A program made the position numbers and the translations under genes. The notes below the pieces were generated by a model. The model was not told where the DNA came from, did no database searches, and saw only the letters and a program-made list of their open reading frames with translations. DNA of 64,000 nt from Valencia hispanica (taxonomy: Eukaryota > Chordata > Actinopteri > Cyprinodontiformes > Valenciidae), in contig OY747716.1 of NCBI GenBank assembly GCA_963556495.2, positions 28,010,818 to 28,074,817 of the forward strand, written 5' to 3'. Positions 1 to 38,600 of the stretch are shown here, piece by piece (position 1 is the stretch's first letter; the number at the start of each line of letters is the position of its first letter).

Positions 1-2384
1 CATCAGTTACCCTATTTATGTCATAATACAATGAAGGGTTGGATCAAAGCATATTTATGAGTCAAAATCGCCTCTTCAAAGTAAATACTGATTCAAATGC
101 ACGTCACATTTGTAGGTTTTTATTTGAAAAAACAAAAAAACCCATCTAATCTACCTTCCACTCCTGTATGAGCTACTATGTTCTCATCTGTTACATAAAA
201 TCCCAACAAAACAAATTGAAATTTAAGGTTGGTAAACGATATAATGCAAAAAAGTTTAAGAGGCATGAATACCTTTGCAAGGCACTGAATATTATGGCAT
301 AATTTAAGACTGGCCTGCATTAAAATGAGGTACAAAGCAAGGATACCTGGAACAAAATACACTGTGAAAGAGACGAAAAGAAAATAAGCTGATGAACAGT
401 GTATTCCCAGAAAAAGAAGATGAAGTTAAATATAAGCCATCAAAGAAAAAAAAGACAAAGAAATTTGCTGAAAAAGCAAACAATAACTGCAAATAGATGG
501 GTGAAAAACAGAAAATCTGCATCAGTGCCCCTTAAGAATGGCGTCTCTGTGTAAATGGCTTTCCCGTAACTACTGCAGGAACAGATGGTTGGACATAAAC
601 TGAGGGACTCACAGAAAGGAAAGGCTTGGCCTCCTCTCTGACCACTTTCGATGCTGCTGTCGCCTGGTAAGCAGGTGTCAGAGGGGTCAAAATGCAAAAT
701 AGCGTCAAATTTACATCAGGCTTATGGATATGAGTGAACATGAATTACTGCTGCTTTGGGTTTTGATGTTACTAGAGATGCACTGAGCAGAACTGTATGG
801 TTGACTTTCCAATCTCCTGTGTTATAAATCTTTCAACCGCCGACAAGGCTGATTATAGCCATTTGTGATTTCTCTTTGAGAAATGTGTTATAAGAAATAG
901 GAGTAACATTCACAAATGTATCTTCTTTCTAGCATTCCTAATGTGAGGGATTAAAATGTATTTGTATTAAGATCAGAGGTGACAGCAGTTGCAAAACACA
1001 ACGTTTACCAATTCAAAAACAGAAAAGATTGCAGACTTGGCATTTTAGACTGCTTTTTGGATTATCTTTTAACAATAGTATGATTAGTGCACCTAGCATT
1101 ACTGAAACATATGTCAGTATATTCTAGAGAATGGAGATACTGGCCTAAACAGGGTTCCAAAAGGAACCGGCATTATAAACTAAATTTGACTGAACTATAT
1201 TATAACCAAGATTGAATTAGACTTAGAACCTGACTATTTGTTTGGTTTGTATTAGATTGATTTGATCATACAAATACCATTGCCAAAAGCATTTGTTCAT
1301 CTGCCTTGAAATAAAAGTTTAATAAGATGCCGGCCCACCCTTTGCAGCTATTAACAGCTTTAACTCTTCTAAGGAGGTTTTCTATCGGGGTTAGGAGTGT
1401 GTTTAGGAGACCAATCTACTAGAAGTGCATTTGTTAGATCAGACACTGATGTTGGACAACAAGGCCTGCATCAAAAAACGGGGGTCTTATGCGCTCTCTT
1501 CCAGCTGGAATGAACAATAGGCATATGATAGAAAATATCTAACTATGTGTCCTCACCACTTCGTAATAACTTCCACACAGAAGAGTGTTGGGTGTGTGCT
1601 ACCGGGTAAAAATGACATAAAGTCAAAAAAAATAAAAATTACATAAAGTGCATTTAGTGTTCAGAAAAATATTTTTTAGTTTTAGACAGACTGGCCGATC
1701 AAGGTGATGATCGTTTCTGGTGTGATGATTTCTCAGTGCATCTCTAGATTTTACACTAGCCAAGAATGGAATGATGCTTTTTATGTGGATATAGGTGGCA
1801 TTACATGGAATGTGACAGGTTGCAAGAATAGTTTCACATTTTGGGTGCTACACTGGTCTGACTTTCTGGAGATGTATAATCTTCTCATATCGGATTCTTT
1901 GTGACATGAGTAAAACTACTAAAAGGAAAGTTACAATAATCATCTCCAGAGCTTATTTCCCAAAGTGTCAACCTATTCCTACCTCCTAATGTAATGATGT
2001 TCGAGTGGATGGCACAGTGACATGCATGCTACAGCTTTAAATGTTTTATTTCATAGGGTCATGCTATCCAGTGAAAAACCTTATATTTCATACATGGAAG
2101 GAAATGTGAAAAAAATGGGGCAGAGGTGATCTTGCACGTTCCAAGTGGCTCCAGATTGACATTATGCAGCAAATGAAGGTAAAGAAAGACTGTGTGCGCA
2201 GAGAAAGAAAAAAATTAAGCTCTGTTGAGATTTGTTAGCATGTTCCCAGCATGCAGCCACGGATGGAGCATCAGCACCCCATGGATGGATGTATTAGTGG
2301 GAATGAGGCAAATTCGACCCATGCAGTTGTTAAAGGGGGGAAAAAAAAGAGAGCCGCTGAAGAGGAACAAAACTTGTCGGGTAC
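1..2384. other. downstream of sulf1 exon 18, no gene seen
   Basis: Probably the last sulf1 intron. I searched both strands for a short exon encoding the usual Sulf C-terminal tail (Trp-x-Gly-Trp-Glu-Gly-stop) and found none. The small open frames, such as 1704-1904 on the plus strand, have no recognisable product. Confidence 0.6.
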
Positions 2385-27665
<25,281 letters not shown>

Positions 27666-27787
27666 GGCATCCAGGTGATCCGGGTAGCTGGATGACTTGA
27701 TGGAAGAGTCACTGAAGAGATGGGAGGGAGGAGAGGATGGGCGAGGGTGTTCACTCACACCTTGGTAGATGTTGAGGGCCTAGATGA
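27666..27787 (-). other. sulf1: sulf1 5'-UTR part of the first coding exon
   Basis: A pyrimidine-rich acceptor (CTTTCTCTCTTCTCTCAG on the minus strand) ends at 27788, 122 bases before the ATG. This suggests that the exon carrying the start codon is not the first exon. The frame stays open upstream of the ATG as far as about 27758 but has no in-frame ATG there, so ATG at 27663-27665 is chosen. It also begins a good signal peptide. Noncoding upstream exon(s) and the promoter must lie further right and were not located. Confidence 0.6.
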
Positions 27788-30700
27788 CTGAGAGAAGAGA
27801 GAAAGGAAACCATGTCAAAACAAAGGAAGAATAAAATATCATCAATGATTTTAAAGTTTTTAGGGAAAAGATGGGCAAAGTTTTAATCATTTTACAAATC
27901 AAACCTAAATAATCCTTTAGCCATAAACAGATAAGCTTTGACCCATTCATTGATAAATAGATCTTGAAGGTCCAAAACATACTTCAAAAAACAATTCAAC
28001 TAGGCACACCAACATCCTTGACCTGATCTACAGTTAAACTTTGAAGGTCCAGACAAACAAGGCCCACTGAAGACTGAGTACGGTTTCTCTTTTTCTAAAA
28101 AAAAAAAATCCTTGAACTTTCTCTCTCTCTTTGGACAATCTCACACACAAAAACTCTTTATCCCAACTGCAGAGCTGTTGTTCAGCTAAATGTGCAGAGA
28201 TGACATGATTGGCTGCCCGAACTAAAACACCCACAGCTGCTCTTCTCTTAGAGCCAATCAGAGCCCACCTTCCACCTGTCACTCAACGGTCAGACACACC
28301 ACCCCTCCACAACCCCCACCTCTCCAACCACTGAGTCATGCATGACAGACTTCTGGTGGGGGGAGGGAATTCTGGCACAGGAGGCGGAGTAAATGGTTCC
28401 TCTACATTAACTCCAGCGGCTGTGTCACCAATCACAGATGACCACTGAATCGTCAAAACATGCTGGTTCTCAAAAGTCATGCTTGACCATACACAGTTAA
28501 ATGTAGCTAAAATCATGAGAATAGTTAGCTTCTGTTCCAATCAAAAATTAAAATGGATACATACAAATTTTAAATTATTAAAACCTTTAATCAGAGAAAA
28601 ATACTGTGAATACACTTGAAGATTACACCAAATAGCAGGTAATTTTCATTGATTGTACTACAAATGAAAGAATGGCTTGTGGCTGTGAAATGGACCATTG
28701 AAGTGTGATAATGAGTACTTCATTAATGCTTGATGAAAAATGCTTCATGAATAGCTGTCCTGCTGAGTGGCACCACACGGCTACCCATTTTGAGTTAATA
28801 GCCTAAAAACAAATGGAAGGTGACACCTGGGCCTGCCCGAGGAGGCTCCACCCTTCTCTTTGTTTTGACAATCACTCCATCCAAATTATAAATATCATCA
28901 ACTGGATATAAAAGGAAAGTCTACTGAATTGATGTAATACAGGTAAAATGGCAGTCGCTTGTGCCTTTAACTCCACAATTTTTTTTAAAAGAAAAAGGTC
29001 TACTCCATGTCCTAAAGTTTTCTTTAACTGGTGTTTCATCAAAGGCAAATATATATATATATGTTCTATCACAAAAATATGCTCAACTAATACATCATTA
29101 TTGTACAAAGTGCACAGAGGCATCTCAAAAAATTAATTTATGATGTAAAAGTTCATTTACTTTAGTATTTCAATTTAAAAAAGGAAACTCATATAGGTGA
29201 ATTCTACTTTATACCTTTCCAGGATTTGTGTTTGTTTAGTTTCTTACAGTAAATAGAAATCTAAACTCCTGTTTCTCTGAAAATTTTTATATTACAAAAT
29301 AATTACCATTTTTCTATAGGTAAGCTGCTAAAGGAGTGGACTGTTTAGAGTACTGAATCAAGGCACAATAATGGAAAATTAAGTGGAAAGAAATACTAAG
29401 GCAGAAAAAAGTCTTAAAGTAACAGGTATGCCATAGCCTTGATAAAATTAGGAAGTAATGCCCATTTAGGGATTTAAGCGAGATCACAAATTCAAAGTGT
29501 GGACTGCAGCTGGAGTCTTCAAAAGCTACCCCACATAGATGTCTCCATGGACAACTGTCACATTCCTTGTGTTAAGCCTCTCCTGAATCAGAAACACCAG
29601 AAGTGTGTGGATAACAGACTGAACTGAACTAGGAAGAAAACTTGCAATAAAGAAACCAGAAAAGCACTTGGAGTGCACAGACCTCTGCCAATCACCACAT
29701 CAACCCCCCGCCCTCCATCTTGTGGGGTAATTAGGGATAACCCAAGACAATCACACCGTACTGGCTGAGCTGACAGGTTAAACCCGCATCTTAAGGAAAA
29801 AGACGCTTTCCTAAGGGATGCGTCAGACGGATGCTCCTCCAAAATCATGACCTATCATGTCATCAGAGAACAATATAAATAAGTGAGAAAAGTCATTTTC
29901 AGTGACCTAGATCTGGTGGTGTTTATCTTTCACTTCTCTTGTCAGATCTTAGACATGATAAGCAGAGTTTAAACAGTGTGTTACTGTTCTGATCTCTGTT
30001 TCAGATGAGCTATGTCTGAGCGAGCCAGTTATCGTGACAGCTCTGTACAAACATTGGCGCCACTTGGCCAAACACACCCCCCTAAAGTGGAGGTTGGTGG
30101 AGCGGACAGGACCTTACACAAACTACTCCACAAACATATGCAGACACTAAAATGATACCCACACACCGGCTTTTCTCCCACAAAAACAATATCCTTTTCT
30201 GTTTGGGTCCAAGTCCTCCTACATTATACGGGAAAGCTTCCCAGAAACAATAGACACAACTCATCTCTAGAGAAAACTCAAGGCTCTATTTTGGTCAGGC
30301 TATGGAAGATTGGAAATCAGCTGGAAGCCAGTCAGCCAGCCATTGTAATCATAGCACCGAGCACCAATTCAGCTGTGGATACCAGTGATTCTTACGAATG
30401 ATGCATGCTTACCACTCAAAAAAAGGTCCATTGGTGTCTGATTCAAATCTTGTGGCGTTAATGAGGTTAGCTGTGCAATCAAAATCTACTGTGTTTGAAG
30501 TGGCTGAGATACTAAAACTAATCCAGTGCAACACAGACAAATCAAAGTATGAGTGTGAGAGATATGGAGGGTAAATGATTGCCTCACGTATTACATGGCA
30601 AGGTTCGCTGTTTGCTTTCATTAAAAAGGAGATTTCAAGCAGCTGATAATCGTATCCTTCCTAATGCGAAGGCTTCAACTTAGAACACAACCCTCATATT

Positions 30701-33700
30701 AATATGGTATACAATCAGTCTAGGATTTTTATTCAATTACAAACTACATGTCCTGCCAGGACCTGGAAAACAACCGCATCATCCACCACAACTGTCAAGA
30801 ACTATCTCAAAGCAGACAGACTAACGACAAACAGTTCAGTCAAATCAATTAGCTCAAACATTTCAACGGTATAAAATGAGAGGTGCGCTGTTGCAAATGC
30901 AGCACCTGATTCTGCTGTGCACAAGTCGCAACATTTAACTCCACCACTCTGTTTATGCAATTTGTATTTGTTTAACGTTCATAAGAGTGGATATGAAGGT
31001 TATCTGTATGACTGCAGTGCAGCCGGTGTGTCATAAAACTAAGTTGAAATCAGCAGAAATTGTTTTCACAAGTATTGGTGTACATGAAAAAAAACAACTA
31101 ATAAAAATGATCAAATCTAACTAAACTTGCACTGGTTTAAGTTGTGAAAACAATCATTATCCCCATCACCGCTTGTTTCAGCTTCTCATAGTATTCATCA
31201 GGCTTTGTGGATGGTCATGTTCAGACTCAAATCTATGAGTTTACTAAAGCCAACAAATCATCTGGAAACTGAGGTTTATGCCAGCCCTCCTTATTTACAG
31301 TTTGTCTTGTTGTTTACGAATATTGGCAATACAGAATCAATTTTTTTCTTAAGTGAGCTTTTTAAATCTTTTATTAGTGAAATTTTGCATTTGAAATCCA
31401 TAGTCAATTTATCCAGCTGCTTTTTATAAAACTGCCAAGCACACAGGCCCAAAATCGGTGAGTTAAAATTACTTGAAGACATAAACAATGAATATGTTAA
31501 AACACAATCCAAACAGACATTTCTTTGTGTAATATTTTTACTTTTAAATCTCATTTTTGTAGAAGGAGAGGTCCAAAAGTTCAAGATCTAGGGAATTTCA
31601 AGGGTAATTTTTTGGGTCGATTGTTTTCTATTTGGTTAGTCTAGCAAAAAAATATATATATATATTTTGTTAGTAAAAAGACGAATAGTTTGTGTTATAC
31701 CAAGGATTTTTCATGTTAAGAAAATTTACTTCTCATCTGGACATCTCTAAACTGAGGGATGATTGATCTCTCAGGTCCTGTGTCATGACTTTGCTGGATT
31801 TTCTTCCTACAGTTAGAAGACAAATTTCAGAGACTGATTTTCCGCTGGGGGCAAATCTTCTTTTGTCCCCTGCTTGTCTTTCCTGTTATATTACAATATG
31901 CTGTAATGGTCAGGTACAAGGACTGGGCAAATGAGGAGTTAAAATGATCTTAAGTTAAAAGAAATTTGAAAAGAAAGCCTGGAGAACTAGTAGTCAGAAT
32001 TTGTGTAAAAGTTTTTATTTAAGTCAGACTCATTGAAAGCAAAACAGAATGAAACCAGGACAGCACAAAAGTTTATGAAAAGTATAGCCTTATGCACAGT
32101 ACTTGGCTTTATATCCCCAAGGGTCAACAAACAACAGTTGAAGAAGCTTGATTTCTGTATTCAGGACTAACAAGCACTTCAACAACTGAAAATATAAATA
32201 CAAATGTAATTATTTTGAATTATAAATGTTGATGTTTTTAATTTCCATTAATTCTGCTACCTTCAACTTCCTTCAATCTACATTTTTTTACTGTTGCTAA
32301 ACCCTTAAAACACAAATAAAAACTAAATGTTTGAGTTTTTCATTTTGAATGAGTCATTAGATTACATCATATAGGACTGAACAGACAAGGAATCTTTTTT
32401 TTCTGGATAGCACCAGAGGACTAGGGAGCGCAGTGTTTCTGCTTCCCCTTTGTTTTGAAGGATTAGCTGTAATAACCCTTTAAATTAGGCCCGTACTGTA
32501 CTTTTCGGTGCTAGAGCACGAGAGGACGGATAGGAGGAACGTAATGGTCAGCGGTTCAAAGGAATAAAACAACAAGGCTACTGTGTTGTTTTTGGGCACA
32601 CAGCGGCCAGATGCTTAAAAGATGTGCAATTTTCAGATTAATGGATATCAACACTTGGAGTTTTAGCACACATCAACACCCAGCTAATATTTTCTTTCAT
32701 GATAGCTGCATTTCTTACTACTTTACTTGAGGAAAATAGCTCTCACACATTTTTGTTGCAGGAATATGGAGTTCTGCTCAGTAATTTGCCATGAATAGGT
32801 CGACAGCTGCACTTTCTCACACTTATACATGAACATAATAAAGCCGTGGCTTATATAACCATGCTGGGCAGCCATACCTGTCTGGTTGGCAGTTGTGCCC
32901 TGCAGTCAGCACCTCAAACCACACACTCCACTGCGCCCTGAACCTCTTCCGACCCCAGCGGTGATACGGCTTTGATGGTGGCTTGTTTAACCTAACCTCA
33001 GCAACCAGAGGCTAGCCACACACAGGGGTTAAAAGGGGAAAATGAATGGAAGAGGTTCAACATAGAGGTATAATGTCTTGTAAAAGGTCTGTGTGTGATT
33101 GGTCTGCATTTTCCTTCCAGAAATGACAAACAGGTGATGCCTGGCTTAGGTTCTATGTAGACAGCAGTGACAGGCTGTACATTTATCAGCTGTCACTGAA
33201 AAACAGCAGAAGAAACATGAAAGAGTTCCAGTATAAAAGCACGGAACGAATGACATGCAACATGTTCATCCAATAGCGTATAATATATCTGTCCACAGAG
33301 CAGGATCTAGTTCAAATGAAGAGTTTTCAAGGTTTAGAAGTTCTGCTTCTCAAAAAAAGATGCAGGCCAAACTCAAAACAGATTTTCTTATATAGTAAAC
33401 TATTCCTTTGTGAAAATAGCTTATTGTTAGGCCATTGATAGACTACTTTAGATTATTCAGACTATTTGGGAAACAAGCAGAGAGTGTGTATCTAATAGTA
33501 CAGTTTTAATTTTACAGGCTGTGCATTGTTAATAAGAAGTAGAAGTATAGATTCAATGAGAAATCAGCTAATAACTTGAGTTAGTCAATTTTCAAAATGT
33601 GGCCAGGTGGTTAGAAACTCAAAAATCCAATCTATTCTGATTAGTGAATACCTCATGCCTAGAGCTATACTGTTTTTAGGATCAATGGGGTGTTAAAATT

Positions 33701-34440
33701 AAGTCACAGGCAGCAAAGATTAAAAAAGTTATTTAAAAGGAAACTGCATCTTCAAAATATCAAGACATGTCTGCACTTCATTCAGGCTGTGTGAGAGAGC
33801 AACACTTTGGCTGATAACAGAAGGAATAAAGTAATTACAGTTTAGTTCTGTTGGCAATCTTTGCAGTCTTTAGAAAATCTCAGCTAAGGTAAGGCTCTAC
33901 ATCAGGGTTCAAATTACAGGGGAGCTAAGGGGAGCTCGGCTCCCCTAAAGGAAGATGGGCTCCCCTAAAAAACCCTCAACTGACACACCGAGGGGGAGCT
34001 CTGAAATAGTCCAGTTTCCATTTAGTTTCCATTCTTTTTTCTCTTTTTTTAACAAGAATCCTACTGTGTTTTAGATTAAAATTAAAAAAAAAGAAACAAA
34101 AATGTGTCCACTTTTTGTATTAAATTTCTCACATTAGATTTTTGGAATACTGACTTCTCCGGAAAATAACTTTTACTTAATTCCTTCTGTGACCATACAT
34201 CTTTGGTGGTGATGTGTTGATTGACATAGGTTACATCAAGCATGCTAATGCTAATCTGTGTTGGGTTCTTGCTATTCAAGCATGTTTAGAATGTTGTGGA
34301 AACTGCCTAGGATTAGATTGGGCAACGTTTTACTCAAGGTTTGGAAATCATGTCTAAAGGTAAACTGGAGCATTTTGGTTTTATACGCCAAAAAAGTGAG
34401 CAGTGAAGAGTACGAGGGCGCCCCGGACCTGCAGGTAACA
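27788..34440. other. upstream of sulf1 coding exon 1, no gene seen
   Basis: Either a 5'-UTR intron or the promoter side of sulf1. There is an inverted CCAAT-type word near 28255 and a TATAAATA word at 29874, but nothing that fixes a transcription start. A G/C-rich small hairpin lies at 33930. No coding region recognised on either strand. Confidence 0.55.
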
Positions 34441-34613
34441 CAGGTGAAACTTAAACTGAATATTGTGCAAAAGTTCATTTTAAATAAGTTTAAATTAATT
34501 TCAAATATCTTGCTTTGCATGTAATGACTCTATATCATAAAATAGTTTCACCTTTTTAGTTGACTGAAATAAATGAACTTTTGCACGATATTCTAATTTT
34601 TAGAGTTTCACCT
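34441..34613. mobile_element. 173-bp palindromic MITE (Tc1/mariner type)
   Basis: The left end CAGGTGAAACTTAAACTGAA and the right end, inverted, CAGGTGAAACTCTAAAAATT form terminal inverted repeats that continue through TATTGTGCAAAAGTTCATTT / ATCGTGCAAAAGTTCATTTA. The centre is AT-rich and has no coding capacity. The ends and inner words resemble fish Tc1/mariner repeats. The TA target duplication is not clear. Confidence 0.8.
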
Positions 34614-37600
34614 GCAAGTCTTGCTCGTGGTGAGAGCTCATCAGCAGCAGATGCAGAACAGTGGGATCAGCTGAAACTTTGCCGTCAGTGGGTACCTGCA
34701 GTGCACTGAGGCCTGAATCAGGTCGTGCAGCCTTTCCTTTTAACTGGACACAAAAGCAGTGGAGCGTGTGGAAAGGTAGGAATATCTGGCTCTCTACTAG
34801 AAATCACAATTCAGGGTGTACAGTATGTATCAATGCAAAAGGTCTGGTGCTGCTGTCTAAAGAATGGATTGATGGACAAGTCAGCAGTGAATCACAGAAT
34901 AACCTAAGAAAAAAAAACTGGTTCACAAAAGAGCAAGTGAAATTTTAGAGTGAAGAGAAAATGAATAATCATTTAATGCAAGAAACAAAAAAGATTTTCA
35001 GAACAGCCTATATGGTGGCAAAAGAAAAAATATACTTTAAGAAAGCCCCCAGCCATAATGAACTTAACTAAAAACTTCATAACGCTAAAGTGTGCACAAA
35101 TCACACCACACTTGTGCTGAAGTAATAGGGCACATTGTCAATCAAATGAGATATAGGTATATATTGGTAAATATTGAAGATATTGGGTCAAGCATCAGTC
35201 TTGTGGCAGCTGTGGTCCCTACTGATCTGAAGTAAGAAAATATACTGGACGGACATTAATTCTTGGTTTTGCAATTATTTTGGTTTTGATGGTGGTGATG
35301 ATGATCATCATGATCATGAACATGTGTCTGATCTAAGTAGCTCCATGATTTGCTGTTCTTGAATGGTTATAAGGCAGAAAATGTTGGACTACATGTGGAT
35401 CCCTTGTTTCTTTTCCTTTTGTTCAGAACCTATTAACTTACCAAGATCATTTTTTTATGTTATTGACTGTTGTGCCATAAAATATACGTGTGTGCAGGTG
35501 AATTTGGACATCGCAGTGCATTATGAAAACAATATCGCTCCCCAAAAGCTTTAGTGTAATTCAAACCCTACTCTACATGCTCTACAAGATGTTGAAGCCA
35601 GTTTAGAATGTCAATATAGAAATCATTTTGTCTTTGTTTTAAAATATTACCACTGCTCTCTGACACAGTGTGACATCACGACTGCTTCTGATATAAATAA
35701 TTAACCATTCAAAGCAGGAATGCTAGAAAAAAATACCTTAAATCCGGTATATTTATAGTCGAGAGAGATTTACTAGAATAAGCATAATCAGGCCAAAGCT
35801 TTATGAAAAAAATTTTATGGAATGGAAGTATCCTTCTAATGTCTAAGTGTATATTTTGGGGGAAAGACTTTACTATTAGGCCTAGCTATAGCCTACATTA
35901 AAGCATCTCATATTTCCACTTATTCTTGTTAACTTTGCTTACCCTATCAAATCAGTGCTAAAAAAAAGCAGAATGCAAGTCTAAAGGCATAGTTTAAATT
36001 CTACAGACTGTTCAGCGATAAGCTGCGGGAACTAGTAACAATACGGGTCATTCAGTATATCATACTAGGGTGGAGGAACGCAGAAAAAAAGAAATATGTA
36101 GTAGCAACACAGACACAAGTGGAGCTTAGAAACATTGCAGATGAGATAAAGATGATGAACATTTTTATTTTTGCTTCAAACTTGCAGGATTTTAGTGCAG
36201 CTTGAGAGGTCCCTCTTCAAGAAGAAAAATTAGGCGTTAAATTAATATAGAAGTTTGTTCAAATATTTCTCTAATCTGATGGAATTCAGCTGGTCTGCTG
36301 CCACGAGGGCCCATGGGGGCATTTTACACTGAGGAGGGCCTGTGTCAGGACCCGCTGTGCCCAGCAAGCCAAGGGTAGCACATTGTACCCACCAAGACCT
36401 GTCTGTTAGCCACATGAACGACTGACTGAAGGAAAGCTCTGTCTCTCTGCACACTCATTTGGCTGCAGCAAGGTACTGGGGAAAAAAAACCCAAACCTAG
36501 CTGTTTTCAGACTCTTAACTCCACTGATTTGCTTGACCAAAACCTATTCAAGATTTATGACAAAATTCCAGTCAGTAAACGAAGTACAAGATGCCCCCCC
36601 ACCACCAGCAGCAGGTTTACGGCTGCACAACTCTTTACTTTGACAGGCAACGTCCTAACAATGTAAAGCTATAGAATTTAGATGTTGGAGCTTCCCACTG
36701 ACTGGTGTGCGGTGGGTTTGTGGTGCAACGGAGGCCACTGACATGAAGAAGAATGGCCTCAATTCAGTGAAATGTGAACCTGTAGCGAGTGCATTCACAG
36801 CCATTAGTCTAAGCCCTCATGTTTCTTTCAGTCCTAGTAAGAAACTCTTTGTAGTGCCAAAGCTGCTAGGCTTCCCCATCAACATCATGATGTGGATAAT
36901 TAAATGAATCCTAGTTTAAAATACTTCAAAGTGGAATGACTTGTACAGCAACAGGCGGCCTGTTTTAAAATCATAAGAGAGTTTAGGTACTGTAAGAAGG
37001 AAATGATTAAAAAACATAACTAGTCCTCACAGAAATGAAAAGGGGCTGTGTTTATTTGTGTGTGGGTGTGTGCTCTGGGCTTGTAGGTGGTGTGTGTTTA
37101 AACTGAACCAGGCACAAGCTTTGTTTAGTTCTATCTGTCTAAGCAATAAGGTTATGCTGGGAAGAATGAATGACTGGGCTTAGTGTCGTTGAGTAAAGCT
37201 AGAATCATTAAAATGCACCCATTCTGTTAAAGACTTTGATGGAAAATTAGAAATTTTAGGTCCAAATCAAAGTTGGCAATAGCAATGAATAACAATGAAC
37301 AAGGAATGATGTAAGAGGCTGTTACTTCTCTGCAAAAACCTGGAGCTCAACATCCCAGAGTCATTCTGGAATTACATAAAGCTATGGAAGATATACTAAC
37401 ACAGCTTGCTCTAAAAGTAAAGGTTTAATTTTGTGAGAAAAACTAGATATTTAAATTCTAGAGAGTGAAGAAAAAGGGAAATGGAAAAGGCAGGAAGACA
37501 GGGAAGAGAAATAACGAAGGGGAAACCCTTTGATAAGGAGAAATGCAAACATGAAATCACAATGAGGTGATTAACTGCAGTTACATGACACAAGCTGAAA

Positions 37601-38394
37601 GCAAGCCATCATGTTAAATAGAAACAGAATCTCAGGTTAAACTCATAGAATCTAGTTATTATACGCCTCTATAAACTTTTTTTTAAATTCCCAGTTCTTT
37701 CAAAAACCCAATTGGTCTGAGAATGATGTACAGAAAGTGGAGAGACCAAGCAGAATGTACTCATGGGTGGCTTTCTTGTCTGTTTCACACATCAAACTGA
37801 CACCAAATAAATCACTCTCCCTACCACAATAGAAAGCTAAAGCATATTGCTTCAGTGGGTTTCCACTGAGGTAATTGTCAAGAATGAAGAACCTATGTCA
37901 GTTCATCAAGTTTGAAGGATTTCTTGTTGTTGTTCATAGCATTCTGATGTTAGTTGGATGACTATACTTCTTTCACTTGTAAGATGTTCTTGTTAGGATT
38001 GAACTTAACAGAGAAAGGATGAGAACATCCACATACCATAAAGTAAACCCTAGACATCCAAAACACCTACATTTCAAATAATTTCTTTGAAAATCCAGTT
38101 TGCAGGAGGTAATGATATGTTCTAAAATTTGACACCAATAACAGACATATCCTGTTTACATGGACACTTCCAAATTATGGTGCATTAATTGATACAAATG
38201 CAGTATTGTAACTACTCTTCAGTAATGATGGACATTAGAAAGCTTTAGAGAATCATTTTCTTTACAGACCCAAACTGGGCCAAAAAGATCATGTTCTGTG
38301 CAACCGTCTTGAGTCATTCCTTCTTTCTTGCTTCACATGTTGCTTTGAAATATCAAGTTTCCTGTAATAGTTTTTAAAGCACTCTATACATCCA
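34614..38394. other. no gene seen
   Basis: Upstream intron or intergenic DNA. A GATGGTGGTGATGATGAT simple stretch lies near 35288. Nothing else recognised. Confidence 0.55.
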
Positions 38395-38600
38395 TCTGTC
38401 AATTGTCTTACACTTATCTGCGATTAGGTGATGGGAGTCCTCATCCTGGACGGAAATTACCTTCAGCAAGTTGTGGGGGATCCGAATGCATTCCCTGCCC
38501 AGAAGGAATAACTTGTCCCTTAAGCGAGTTCTGGGTTTGCCATGGGACAACCAGGAGACATCCAGATCAGATGACCATGTTGCCTTATTTGACTCCCTTG
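38395..38600 (-). mobile_element. RTE/Rex3-like LINE 3' fragment
   Basis: The minus strand reads GGCAAACCCAGAACTCGC ... CTTCTGGGCAGGGAATGC ... GGATCCCCCACAACTTGCTG, a degraded form of the RTE/Rex3 ORF end (x-W-E-R-L-x-I-P-Q-E-E-L pattern; here 'LGRECIRIPHNLLKV'). It ends in a GATGGATG-like tail toward 38385. The 95-aa minus frame 38374-38661 is this relic, not a gene. Confidence 0.55.
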
